A DNA stretch of 64,000 bases from Callorhinus ursinus (taxonomy: Eukaryota > Chordata > Mammalia > Carnivora > Otariidae): NCBI RefSeq assembly GCF_003265705.1, contig NW_020312902.1, positions 15,231,662 through 15,295,661 of the forward strand, written 5' to 3'. Shown here piece by piece: positions 1 to 11,747 of the stretch. The notes beneath the pieces were generated by a model. That model saw nothing but the letters and a program-made list of their open reading frames with translations, did no database searches and was not told the DNA's origin. The position numbers were made by a program, and so were the translations under genes. Position 1 is the stretch's first letter; every line of letters starts with the position of its first letter.

Positions 1-1294
1 CAAGGTACTATATATAACTTAATAGACCACTGCTTTTAGTAATAATGAATGCATTTAGTCATCCTGGAATATTGAAAGTTAAGGGAATTGTCAGAACTCA
101 TCTAGAAATCTTCATTAACATCAGAAGTAATGCAGGAGTTAGTATAGTATAACATTGTCCAAGTTTTGAAAATGAAGTAGAAATAAAAGGGAGATATTCA
201 TGTTATTTAGTGGGATGGGATCAGAATAATAATATGTAGAGTTGTTAAGTTTGTGTGGCAAAGATAGGAATTTTCAGGTTGAGGAAGATATCTGATTTAA
301 AAGAAACAGAAAATATATATATATTCTTTTTTTTTTTTAAGATTGAGAGAGAGCGAGCAAGCACAGCGGGGGAGGGTCAGAGGGAGAAGCAGATTCCCTG
401 CTGAGCAGGGAGCCCGATGCGGGACTCGATCCAGGGACTCCAGGATCATGACCCGAGCCAAAGGCAGTCGCTTAACCAACTGAGCCACCCAGGCGCACTA
501 TATATATATTCTTGACAACTTCTGGATATTGCTATTAGTTATTGCTGAGTTCTGTGCCAAGAGAACAGTTAGCTTTGATATTTAGCAGAGAAGTCTTCAT
601 TCCTGCAATAGGACTACACTTAGATTTAAGGAATACTCATTGCAACTTAGTCACATACTTGTGGGATTTTAGTACTAGGCTTGAGAAAATATCAGTAAAT
701 CTGATTTGAGATCTCTCAAAAGCACAGTATGCATTGTCCGTCAGCTTGACCTTAAAAGTTTAATAGCATGGTTCCATTTCAGGATGGAAATAATGGTCAT
801 AACTTCTAGGTTAGTGCTGTGATAAGCCTGCAATATGAGCCAAAGGCTAATGTAAACCTAGAGCCATTATTCTGAGAACATAACCAGTAAAATTTGCTAG
901 TAATAGTTCCATGTTAAGTTTGTATACTTTGGTACTAATGCTCATCTGCCTCTTTCTTAATCTGTCTCTTGAGTATTGATTTGCATCTCTCCTGGCCGGC
1001 CCCTTTGTGCCTCTGTTACCCCGTTTCAGAGTGTGAGCACACCTTCCTTCATATGTTAAGTTGCTGTGAAATAATTAATAGATAAAATGATTTAAAATGT
1101 GTTAATTTATGTTTTTACCTTGCCTGCTTCCAAAAGAATGTGGCTTATAATAAAACACAATGTTTTTAACAAAATAGTGGGATCTTCTGGATATACTTAA
1201 ATGTCTACATTCCTTGTATCTGAGTTAGATTAAATATTAGTGCCTCAAGGTTAGGAGTGATGTTTTGGCTTTTGCTCTTTCTCATCTTCATCAG
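1..1294 (+). other. NT5C2: NT5C2 intron (5' part outside the window)
   Basis: No coding exon is visible before the acceptor CAG at 1292-1294. The stretch is AT-rich intronic DNA with one Can-SINE at 327-497. Nothing else is assignable. Confidence 0.85.
327..497 (-). mobile_element. Can-SINE (tRNA-derived)
   Basis: On the + strand it reads from a T run through the CT-rich/GA-rich body to the inverted head GAGCCACCCAGGCGC. TATATATATATTCT-like duplications flank both ends. Confidence 0.93.
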
Positions 1295-1402
1295 CCTGGG
1301 AGTTCTCATCGACCATGGCAGTCCTACTTTGACCTGATCTTGGTGGATGCACGGAAGCCACTCTTCTTTGGAGAAGGCACAGTACTGCGTCAGGTGGATA
1401 CT
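1295..1402 (+). CDS. NT5C2: NT5C2 coding exon, residues 272-307 (motif III lysine)
   Basis: Thirty-six whole codons, phase 0 at both ends, read [20 protein letters not shown] and on through KPLFFGEG. The lysine of DARKPLFF counts to residue 292, the HAD motif III lysine that neutralises charge on the aspartyl-phosphate intermediate. The acceptor is TCAG at 1291-1294 and the donor is GTAAGT at 1403. The following intron is only 276 bp. Confidence 0.97.
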
Positions 1403-1639
1403 GTAAGTCGAGAGGATGAGCTGTCTGCTAGCCCATGTTCTTTGTATTTCTCCTTTCCCTACTCTTATTCTTCCTAAGGAAACAGATATTTTTAACTTAC
1501 TAGCCATACCTTTCTTTTGAATTTAATCTAAGTTTTAAACATATTGAGATAGCCAAATAAATCCAAAAGAATATCATTCAAAAGTGCCGTTCATTTAGCT
1601 CCCTATCCAGATCGCACCTTGGGTGGCAATTGTGATTGA

Positions 1640-1774
<135 letters not shown>

Positions 1775-1951
1775 TAAGTCTTTGATCAGACTTGTGAAAG
1801 CTTTGGTGTCCTCCTGGCATAGTGCCACCCAAACTCTTTAGTATTCTGAAGATATTGTCTACTGGAGGTAAATGCTTCGGTCACCTACTAATGCAATAGG
1901 AGTCAGGAGAATGGGTTTGAGAAGTTGTTAGTATGACCTAATTTTGTGGGG

Positions 1952-2150
1952 TTTTTTTTTTTTAAGATTTTTTTTTTTAATATTTTATTTATTCATGAGA
2001 GACAGAGGGAGAGAGAGAGGGAGAGAAGCAGAGGGAGAAGCAGGCTCCCAAGGAGCAGGGAGCCTGATGCGGGACTCGATCCCAGGACCCTGGGACCATG
2101 ACCTGAGCCGAAGGCAGACGCTTAACCATCTGAGCCACCCAGGGGCCCCC
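1952..2150 (-). mobile_element. Can-SINE, first of a tandem pair
   Basis: Poly-T tail at 1952, inverted SINE body, head ending at CCACCCAGGGGCCCC. It directly abuts a second copy. Lies in the NT5C2 intron between the 67-bp and 171-bp exons. Confidence 0.93.
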
Positions 2151-2323
2151 TAAGATTTATTTGAGAGAGAGAGCATGTGCACGCATGAGCAGGGGCTGGG
2201 GCAGAGGGAGAAGCAGATTCCCCTCTCCGCAGGGAGCCTGACGCAGGGCTTGATCCCAGGACCCTGAGATCATGACCTGGGCCAAAGGCAGATGCTTAAC
2301 CGACTGAGCCACCCAGGCGCCCC
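2151..2323 (-). mobile_element. Can-SINE, second of a tandem pair
   Basis: Same orientation as its neighbour, with a shortened tail (TAAGATTTATTTGAGAG) and a head ending CCACCCAGGCGCCCC. The abutment suggests that one copy inserted into the A-tail of the other. Confidence 0.92.
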
Positions 2324-2714
2324 AACTTAATGAATCTTTGATTTTCCTAAAAGGATCTGTTTTTCCTCATCCTTTTACCTTTTTGAGGAGGTTCTCAAAG
2401 GGATCCTCAGGGAGCCCTTATGGACATAGATATGCAGATTTTGTTGCAATGAGAAACAATTGAACAAAGCCACATGGTCAGATCTCTGATGAGACATGGC
2501 GGTGGTACTTTTGGAGGGTTATATTCACTAAAGCTGAGACATGTGGTTTTTGTTGGTAATCAAGAGCCCTGGTTCGCACAGTGGAGCTGAAGGCCTTGCC
2601 TTAGAGGCAATGAAAGGAATGATGAAAGAAAAACAGTGGTGGGTCTTTAAGAAAGGTGAGACCTTTTCCTAGTCTGTTCCATGCATATAAGAATAAAATT
2701 AGTACAGTATTTAA

Positions 2715-3044
<330 letters not shown>

Positions 3045-3469
3045 TAGTCCCAAGATATTTGGATACTTCCCTCTAGCCAGGTATATGGTACAGAACTCCA
3101 GAATTTGAGGAAATAGGGGAGGTTATCTTGTTCAGGCTTCTTGAATTCCTTCCCAGTTAAGCACAGTATGTTGCTGTCCTGAGTTATATTACTGTAGCAA
3201 CTAAACTGAATTCCACTCTCCCCTGTAGTCACGTATTTTCCAGCCACACCTACTGGTTCCAGTCTCTCCACCCGGAGCCTGTATCTGTGATTTGGGGGCA
3301 TTGAGGGCTCTGAGTGGTAATGTCTTTTTTTTTTTTTTCCTGCTCTTCTGAGAATGAGGCCAAATTGTATTCTCTGAACTGTATGCGAATTGACCTGTAG
3401 GTCTAGTTATGTAAAGATGTTTGACATGTAAGTTCTCCAGCTCGTCCTTCTAGCATCACCCACAGCTTG

Positions 3470-3640
3470 GGGACAGGTATTGCCTCAGCTACTTACCCCA
3501 GCTCTACTACTTAATATCTTCATGCCCTTCGAAGTTACGGGGACACCCTGTGCTTTAGTTTCCTCAAATGTGAAAATGAGAATACCTACTTCACTGAGAC
3601 TTAACTGGGGTGTAATGTGTGTATAAAGATACAAGTAACA
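3470..3640 (+). mobile_element. MIR fragment
   Basis: Contains the MIR-like core TAGTTTCCTCAAATGTGAAA with AATGAGAATACCTACTTC. Degenerate, in an NT5C2 intron. Confidence 0.6.
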
Positions 3641-4280
3641 GCCTTTCTCAGCCGCGGTTCCTCATCTGAGCCACAGAACAGAGAAATTGATTTGCATGAT
3701 TTTCAGTTGTCCCAAAAAAGATAATTTGTTATATACAGTAGATCCATTAGGGCTTAATTCTCTTTGGGAAAGGCAGATTGAGGACTGGAACACCTCGAAA
3801 GCATGCAACAGATACTGGCTGTTGCTTGTCCTTAGTGGGACTTTCTGGCTAGCTTTTCATCCGCCTTTTCAACTTTCCACCTAGGAAATTCTATAGATCT
3901 AGTTGATTTGGCTCTATTTCCTGGACTTGTGACCCTGGACACCTCACCTCCTCCTCCTTCTTGGACCTGAAAATGGAACTGGTAACAGTTGTGTGCTGAC
4001 ACACCTGACACAGGTTGCGAATTAGCACTTTGTAAGCTCAGAGTCAGCATCCTTTTGGAAAGGAGAGTTGTAGCCAGCGGTCTTGAACTAGGAGGACAGG
4101 CAGTTAAAGAAGAAACCAGGGCAGGAGTGGGTTTTCCTAAAGTAGAAGGAAGTCATTTTGTACACTCACCTGTAGCTTTACTTTTTGGTCCTATCTGCAG
4201 CCTCTTAATTGAGTTCGGGCAGCAATTAAAAGCTGAATGCTTTTTATTTAAAATATTTTTCTTTTCCTTTCAAACTTTAG

Positions 4281-4332
4281 CACTTTTTGAAGAGCTGCAG
4301 AGCTTGGATATTTTTTTGGCTGAACTCTACAA
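4281..4332 (+). CDS. NT5C2: NT5C2 coding exon, residues 387-404
   Basis: A 52-bp exon reading LFEELQSLDIFLAELYK. Joined to the G at 2961, codon 387 is GCA (alanine); I recall serine at this position in human, so this is a possible lineage substitution. The acceptor TTTAG has a pyrimidine-rich tract before it. The donor is GTAAGT at 4333. Confidence 0.95.
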
Positions 4333-4457
4333 GTAAGTTTCTGTGTCTTCCAAAAAAAAAAAAGTTTTCCCTAACAACCCTCTGCCTCTTCGGGAATCAC
4401 CTACGTTGGGGAGATGTCTTTTCTGTAGATTTTCAGTGGAGTTTTCTTTGTCTTCAG

Positions 4458-4518
4458 GCATCTTGACAGCAGCAGCAACGAGCGCCCAGACATTAGCTCC
4501 ATCCAGAGACGCATCAAG
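4458..4518 (+). CDS. NT5C2: NT5C2 coding exon, residues 404-424
   Basis: A 61-bp exon reading [21 protein letters not shown]407 and P414, both mutated in relapsed leukaemia in human, are the normal residues here. The flanking introns are very short (125 and 112 bp). The donor is the weaker GTATTC at 4519. Confidence 0.96.
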
Positions 4519-4630
4519 GTATTCAAGTGGGATTGGGGAGGAAACTTGGAAGATCAAATTTTGCTTTTTATATTTCTGGCTTGGCACATAGCCAGCACTC
4601 TGTTAGAATTCAATCTCTTGTCTGTTTTAG

Positions 4631-4813
<183 letters not shown>

Positions 4814-4906
4814 TAATACAGTCTTAGGCTAGTAGTTAAAATTAAGATACACTCTTACTGCTGAGATCTGCAACCAGGTTTGTGGGGTGGCACAGGGGAT
4901 GTTTTC

Positions 4907-4991
4907 AGATTTTGTCAGAGAGAGCACAAGCAGGGGGAACAGCAGGATCCCGGGATCATGACCTGAGCTGAAGACAGATGCTTAACCGGCC
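4907..4991 (-). mobile_element. Truncated Can-SINE remnant
   Basis: Short internal portion (AGAGAGAGCACAAGCAGGGG, then GGATCATGACCTGAGC) with internal deletions and an eroded head. Lies in the last NT5C2 intron. Confidence 0.75.
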
Positions 4992-5443
4992 ATTCCCGGG
5001 TCTGTCATTTCTACTGTGCAAAAGCCCATGAGCTAGTTACATGGTTGCACAAAAGGGATCTCTCAGAAAGTAGGATCAAGATCGAATGGTACAGGGTATA
5101 ATTTTACTCTGAAATGTATTAAAAGTTTGAATAGTGAAGACTTTCCTCTTCTGTTAGCATTTATATAAAAACCGTATTTTTCTTAGTGCTGATATATATA
5201 CCGATCTATAGTTCAGGACTTTTTTTTGGTGTGAATTAAGCATCTTTCTCCCCCATCTTTTCTAGTTTCCAGCTGTAATGATCTGGACAGTTTAAGGGTT
5301 GAAGAGGAGAGGAAAAAGATAGGTAGTTCTAGGAAGACACTTTAGTATCTAAATTGGGTGGGCCTCTGCACAGCCACCTAACAAGTAGGAGAAGGGGTTA
5401 GGATTTAGGAAACTGTTTTTCTGAACCTATGACTTTGTTCTAG

Positions 5444-5680
<237 letters not shown>

Positions 5681-6862
5681 GGAGGAAAACCAAAACTGAG
5701 CACCCATTAAACAAGCCTGGCAGGACTCAGAGGAGCAAAGAATGCGTTCTAGCGGTGGGTGGGGGAGCTCTGGCAAAGGTACATCTGGAAAGTTTCTGAA
5801 GACTTTAATCATAGAGAGATACTTCTTAAGTTTTGTTTGCACTCTTTGCAGATGGTTCAAATTGTAATGGAGTCTGTATTGAAAGAAAGTAGGGTAAAGC
5901 TGGGCTGAACGGCATGCAGATGGCTCCCTCGTGGCTTGTGACACTCTTCCCTTGTCTTGTTTCCTTCTCAGTATGTACTGGATACACCCCGGGTGGGGAC
6001 GAGTCCCAGAGTGGAGCAAGGGTGATGGGAAGAGGTGATCCAAAAATGACGTTATGTTACAAATTGTGCTCTTACTCCAAAATCCATCCTGAAATTTTCA
6101 GTGCATTACACAGTATTGTATATCAGTGGAGAAATATATTGTTTCCATTATCAAATGTAGTCTTCTGTTAAGGTCAAGGTTCCTTTTATAAGCTCTGAAG
6201 TGTCCTCTGGGCAGACTGGGGGCTTTAGCGGCCTTGCACAAGTATTTGGTTTGCTAAAGGGCTGGTCTGGAATGCACTGCAGTGAGTGATTTTGTTCTGA
6301 GGTACAAGTCTTCATCTCTTCTTACATTTTTTTGATAGCAGAAATGTTTCTTATCAGAAACAATCTTTTTCTCATCTGGGATCAATCTATAGAAAGAAGT
6401 TAGCTGCAAGAGGACAAAGGAGCAAGCCCCGTGAAAAGAAAAGGAATCTCCTTCTTCCCTTAGAGCATAACTGAGTGAATTCCTTAGTGGGGTCCAGTGT
6501 GGCTCATGCTATCCAGAGTTCCAGCCTTCTCTAGCCTCTAGGGTGGACGGCTGTAGTTCAGAGTCAAGCTCTAGAGGATGGGAAGAGGGCTCTGTAAGTC
6601 AGAACCTTATTAGAGCTGAGGGCACAATCAATGTCAGTAAATTCTGAATCCCAAGAGAAATCACTTCTTGTTTTCAACAAGAATGGATCATTACGGTGTA
6701 CTAAAGGGGATTAGACGGCCTCACAGTGCAGAATGGCCTGCAGCAGTAGTGGAGACTTGTACTTTACCCCCCCATATCTTCCTTCCGTTCTTCCTACTGG
6801 TGAACACAGAGGGTAGATTAGCTGCTCTAGAATTCAATAAAGTATAATATTTCTAATCCTGA
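5681..6862 (+). other. NT5C2: NT5C2 3' UTR
   Basis: Non-coding sequence from the TAA to the predicted cleavage site about 15-25 nt after the AATAAA at 6836. It carries no interspersed repeat that I can recognise, which fits a retained UTR. The exact end is inferred. Confidence 0.8.
6836..6841 (+). terminator. NT5C2: NT5C2 polyadenylation signal AATAAA
   Basis: Canonical AATAAA about 1.16 kb after the stop codon, followed by T-rich sequence. It is the only canonical plus-strand signal seen soon after the stop. Confidence 0.8.
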
Positions 6863-9765
6863 CTTTGACCCCTTCCTGTAGCATAACTGTAATTAACCGT
6901 TGGTCTTCCGGTGGGTTTAGGTTTGGCTAGTGACATCAGTTTGACATTCTCTTAAAGGAAATATAGTCTGGCATGAGTAATGGTTCCAGTACTTAAAGAG
7001 GTCTCACAACTTTTCCATGGGACGTTTTTTGGTACAGGACTATGAGATGAAGCTTTTTAAAAATGATTTTATAGGAAGGGAACACAGTTCAGTAACATAG
7101 CCAAGACCATATCACCTCATCACTTTCAGTATATGAGCTTTACATTAAGTTATGTCAAGAAACATTCTAACTGGTATCCCTTAGGGGAATATATGCTACT
7201 TTAAAAGTAATCAGGTTACTGGGGCACCTGGGTGGCTCAGTCAATTCAGTGGCTGCCTCTTTTCAGCTGAGATCATGATATCCAGCTGCACACTCAGCGG
7301 GGAGTCCACCTGAGAGTCTTTCCCTCTGCCCCTCCTCCCCACTTGCATGTGCTCCCTCAAATCCTAAAAATAAAAACAATCAGGTTACAAATGCTATTGC
7401 AACTAGCACTTAAATACTGTCCCCATTTTAGAGATTATGTTTGTGGTCACCCCAGCTCTCATTCAAGATGGGAGATGTTGCCCAGTTTGACACAGTCTTA
7501 AATTTGCTCAAAGCCAAATAATTTTGAAGGGACTTATTACAACTACAGAGCCTAACTTCTCATAGTACATTTACATATTTTCCCTTTCAGAGCAAGGATC
7601 ATCTTGAACACTTCGCTTTTAATTTACCACTTTTTTTTGTATTGTGTTATCTGCATAAGATCTTATCTTTGTAAGAGTTTCTTTTTCGCCAGATGTCTGA
7701 CAGTGGATCCAAAGATCGAGGAGTAAATAGCACATAATTGGAAGAAGAATTCCACTGCTGGTCAGAGCTTTCTTCAGGACCACCAAAATCTATTTTAATA
7801 GAGCTAGGATTCCATAAGCATCTACGACCCAGAGCAGAGTGTTGCTTCTCTGCATATTATTCCTGTTAGAAGAGTGTGCTAGGGAATTAGGCGGTCCAGG
7901 GGCAGATGTAGTCGAGCTTGCTAAAACATCAAAGTGAGTTTCTCTGTTGCCAACAGTTAAGGAAGCTGAACTTAATGTTGTTTCAAACTGAGGCATGTTA
8001 GATTATGAGAACACAGATTTCCCAACTCTTCAAAATCTCTTCCCTGGGCATTTGAAAAGCACCAGACACCCCTTCTGGGGTGCTAGGCTGAACGCCCAAT
8101 CTTAGGGCATGTACAGGCTTGACAGGGACCCTGCCACACCCAGCAGCTGGTCACAGGTGCAGCAGACCCCAGCCCTGCTGGGTTCCCTTTGTAAGAGGAC
8201 TTTCCCCATTCATCTCTACAAAGATGGTCAGTATATTTCAAAAAATTAAAGCCAAGAAAGTTTAATGTTCTGTTAGACCTTCAATTTTCTCCTACCATAA
8301 GCATAGCTCTGCTGAGACCTAAAATAAGAAAGCAAGCCCTTCGAGCTACCCTTTCTAAGGTGCTTTTAGAAGTGGTTCTTAATAGAACTAGAATAACTTG
8401 GAGCTACAAATCCTTTAGTCATGTTACTGGTTTTAAGCAGCTACTTTAAAAAGCCACTTGCAGACATGTCAGACTTAAAAGTACTTTGTTCGTGTTTAGA
8501 TATTTCTAAATCAGATTTATTTATTCAAGAAATATTTTGTCAACAACTTTAAAGCCCTGCAGTTTTTCCAAGGCTGCCAGAGCACTTAAAAATACTCTTA
8601 TTCACCACAAATAGCTCAAGACAAGTAAGTGCATATCTAAGTCTGCATTAAGGGTGGGAGCCTTGTACACATTCCGTGTTATGGAAACTATTTAACCTTT
8701 CTTTGATAGTGGGAAAAATGGTAACTATGGTCCAGCTAGTTAGTGCCATACCATCAATGGCCCAATTCCTCACTTGGTTTAGAAGTTTATATCTCAGTAC
8801 TTAGGTTTCTCATGATATTTTTATCTTGGTGACTAGAGAATAGGGCTCGTCTCAACGTTTTTTCTTAAATGGAACAATTTCAAATGATACACAACTTTGG
8901 GAGGCCCTTAGAATGAAATCTCTACCGTGGAGCTACCCAAGCAGCCTTAGAAACAGAAGAAAAATGACACACACACTACCAGCAAACAGCAGGGAGGGGA
9001 CATGCCCAGCAGCCAGGAAGCAGAGCCAGGTGACTTCCAGTAAAACCCACAGCATCCCATCCTCCACCTCCAGTAACGTGACCAAGCATTTCACACTGTT
9101 CTCTCACTGCTGAGTATGTAGAAAGAGAAAGCAAGTCCTCTAAGAAAAGAATGCATTCGTTCACAGAATCAATAACGCGTTTTTTCTGTAACCTGGCAAC
9201 TCACCCATTTTTCCCTGTTGTCAGACACAATAGCTCCATCCCAAAGCCACAGCAGTCTGACTTGTTGCAACAAAGATACGCAATTTCAAAAATAAAACAC
9301 ATGCAGTATTTTAAAGTTCCTCTGAAGACCTCTAGCACAGAAAATTCTTCCCAGTGGAACACAACATTTTTTCTCAAGCTTGCTGACTCTGTTACTGTAA
9401 GTCTAAGTACTTTATATTTTCTAATTTAAACCAGTTTTTGGTCTGGTCTGTGTTCCTTCCTACAAACTAAGATCCCTTTGCTTCATTTTATTACTAGAAA
9501 AAAGGATTAGACATCGTTTCATGAATCATAATAAGCACAAATAGGTCCCCAGATGGTCTGCTCTCCCACTAAGCTCTTCCCAAAGCCATGTCTGGCCGGG
9601 TCTACAGACAAGGCCTGCAGAGTCTGGGCCAAGATAAACCTCACCATAGGCACTGGCCCAAGCAGCGAGTGCACGTCCTTCCCATGAAGAACAGCAACAG
9701 GCCTTCTGAGTCTCACAAGTTCCTGAGATACTTGGAAGTATATGCCAAGCAAACCTTTCCAACAC
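6863..9765. other. Region between the convergent NT5C2 and CNNM2 3' ends
   Basis: About 2.9 kb with no exon. It holds one divergent Can-SINE (7220-7377). Further minus-strand AATAAA motifs (TTTATT on the + strand, near 9487 and twice near 8518-8525) could serve longer CNNM2 transcripts. The human annotation I recall shows overlapping 3' ends of these genes, so parts may be transcribed on both strands. Confidence 0.5.
7220..7377 (+). mobile_element. Can-SINE, old divergent copy
   Basis: Head GGGGCACCTGGGTGGCTCAG, short A-rich tail, and an AATCAGGTTAC target duplication on both sides (7209-7219 and just after 7377). Confidence 0.92.
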
Positions 9766-9783
9766 TAAGTAAAAAAAAAAAAG

Positions 9784-9789
9784 TTTATT
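9784..9789 (-). terminator. CNNM2: Candidate CNNM2 polyadenylation signal AATAAA
   Basis: Minus-strand AATAAA, followed within a few bases by a run of 12 T and then GTGTTGG. This is the classic arrangement of signal, U-rich and GU-rich downstream element. Confidence 0.6.
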
Positions 9790-11740
9790 AAATATCCAGT
9801 CCTTTTCTGAGGGAGGGTTCTCACCAGAGGTAATCTTTGACTTGTGGGTATGGGTATTTTGAAGCAAGTAACTTCATTTTTGGACCCACTGCCCTCAAGT
9901 CAATGATGTAGCAGAATTGTAGTAAGGAAGCTGGCTCAGTCTAAACATTCCCGTCCTGCGTTGGCCTACTGTTTGAGCACTTCACAATCCCGACTCTCCC
10001 AGCAGGAAAAGCACTCTGACGAAGAACTCCCACAACTTCCTCCTTGTATCCTTAGGCCTTAGAGTCCCCCACTGGGGGAGACGGCATGCCACTAGAATGT
10101 CAGAGAAAGGGCCCCATAAACCATTCCTTTGTTTTGGGGTGTGACAGTCTGAGCGCAGATGTGAGGATCTTGGAGGGAAAAGGATGAAACAGCTTTACAA
10201 AAAAACCCCAGGAGCTTATTAGCCATCTAATTCAATGTTTTTGGCTCTACTAAAGAATTATTGCTATTAATTTGTATTACTTTCCTAAAGTATAAAAAGT
10301 TTTCAGGATTCAACTCCAGGTTATGAAAAGGTCATTCAGTTCGTCCCAGTCATTTTTTTCTACAAGACCCTCTGGCCGGTCACTCTGTGTCCTCAGAAGT
10401 GCTGAGTCTACAGGAAGTGCTGGGAGCACAGTTTGTTGTATAAAATAGGAACCCCAGAGCTTTTCTTCATTATAAAGCTTCATGACAAACGGACACATGG
10501 GCACCCCACGGATACAGAGACAAAGCTTAGGAAAATCGCAGCAGGAAAAATCACCTCTACTTTTCTTGGGGAATTTCCTGATTTGAACTCAGGACTCCTC
10601 TAGACAAAGTGAGTAAGGCAGGAAAAACAACAAAATAGCTAGCTGGGACTTGATGTGTTGGACAGAGAATTCCTTCCCTGGCCCTGCTTGCTGTTTTCTT
10701 CTCTGCTTCTAAGGAAAGCAGACAGGCTCCCGAGAAGGTAACACTTCACTGGAATATAGATCTACCCCGTTCTACTTTGAAGAAACGCGGGGTAACGACT
10801 GGGGAGGGCGGTGTGTCTCAAAGCCAGTCTCGCCAGCAGTTCTTCACTGAGCTGTCTCCATCCACAGGCAAGTGTATCACGGTTAAACCATGGTTTAACT
10901 GTGGGGATCATAAGGGACCAGTCCCTAAGAGCACGAGCCTCTGTGAATTTAAAATAGAGACACAGTGGAGGGAAAAAGGATTCCAGAAAGACGTGATCTG
11001 GAGATAAATCGCCCAGGGGCTGGGAAGCTCCACCAGAAGATCTGCAGGGTCTGGCAGCACCTGAGTGATGCAGGTAAGAAGGAACCCAGAAGACTCTCGA
11101 AGGCAGTGGTGACAGAAGAGGATGGGGGCCCCAACACTGGGTTCTCAGGGAAGGGGGATGCCCGCTGCAGCCTCAAGAGCATCTGGACACGACTCACCAA
11201 CGCTCAGGCCCGATGTTTTTGACTTGAGAGTGAACCACCTGTGCCGCCACCACACGTTTCTCCTAAGCTTCGCAGAGCAGAGGACCTCCGGAGCCGATCT
11301 CTTCAAGAGCCAGCGGAGAGCCTTGCACGAGGCCTCTGGTCTTGCCTAGGAAAAAACAGCTTGGACGTTTGCCCAGCTCACCTGTGTGCTGTTAGGGACT
11401 GAGTGGCAAGTGTGGGACAATTTGAGTGGATGCCCTCAGGGTCCTTAACTAAAATGCTCCGACGGGACCATCCTCCTTGCCAAGGAGAACACCCCCCTGG
11501 AACTGGTGGTACCAGACTCCACGGCAGAGGTGGAGGCCCAGTGCTAGCATCCCTCTCTGGTCACAGAAGGCTGTGGTGTGTGGCCAGAGAAATGCCCTGC
11601 TGTGTTGCCATGCTGACAGACAAGACCAGCATTCTCACCGGGACAGCCGTGCTACTGGGCAAGGGCACCGAGGGCGGTGGCGTATAGATGGAGGGGGAAG
11701 GGAACACAACATCCGCCGGAAGGGTGAACAGAAAATCATC

Positions 11741-11747
11741 CTTTATC
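11741..11747 (-). terminator. CNNM2: Possible alternative CNNM2 poly(A) signal (GATAAA variant)
   Basis: Minus-strand GATAAA in an AT-rich stretch (11,730-11,880) that stands out from the GC-rich UTR around it. It is a weak variant signal only. Confidence 0.25.
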
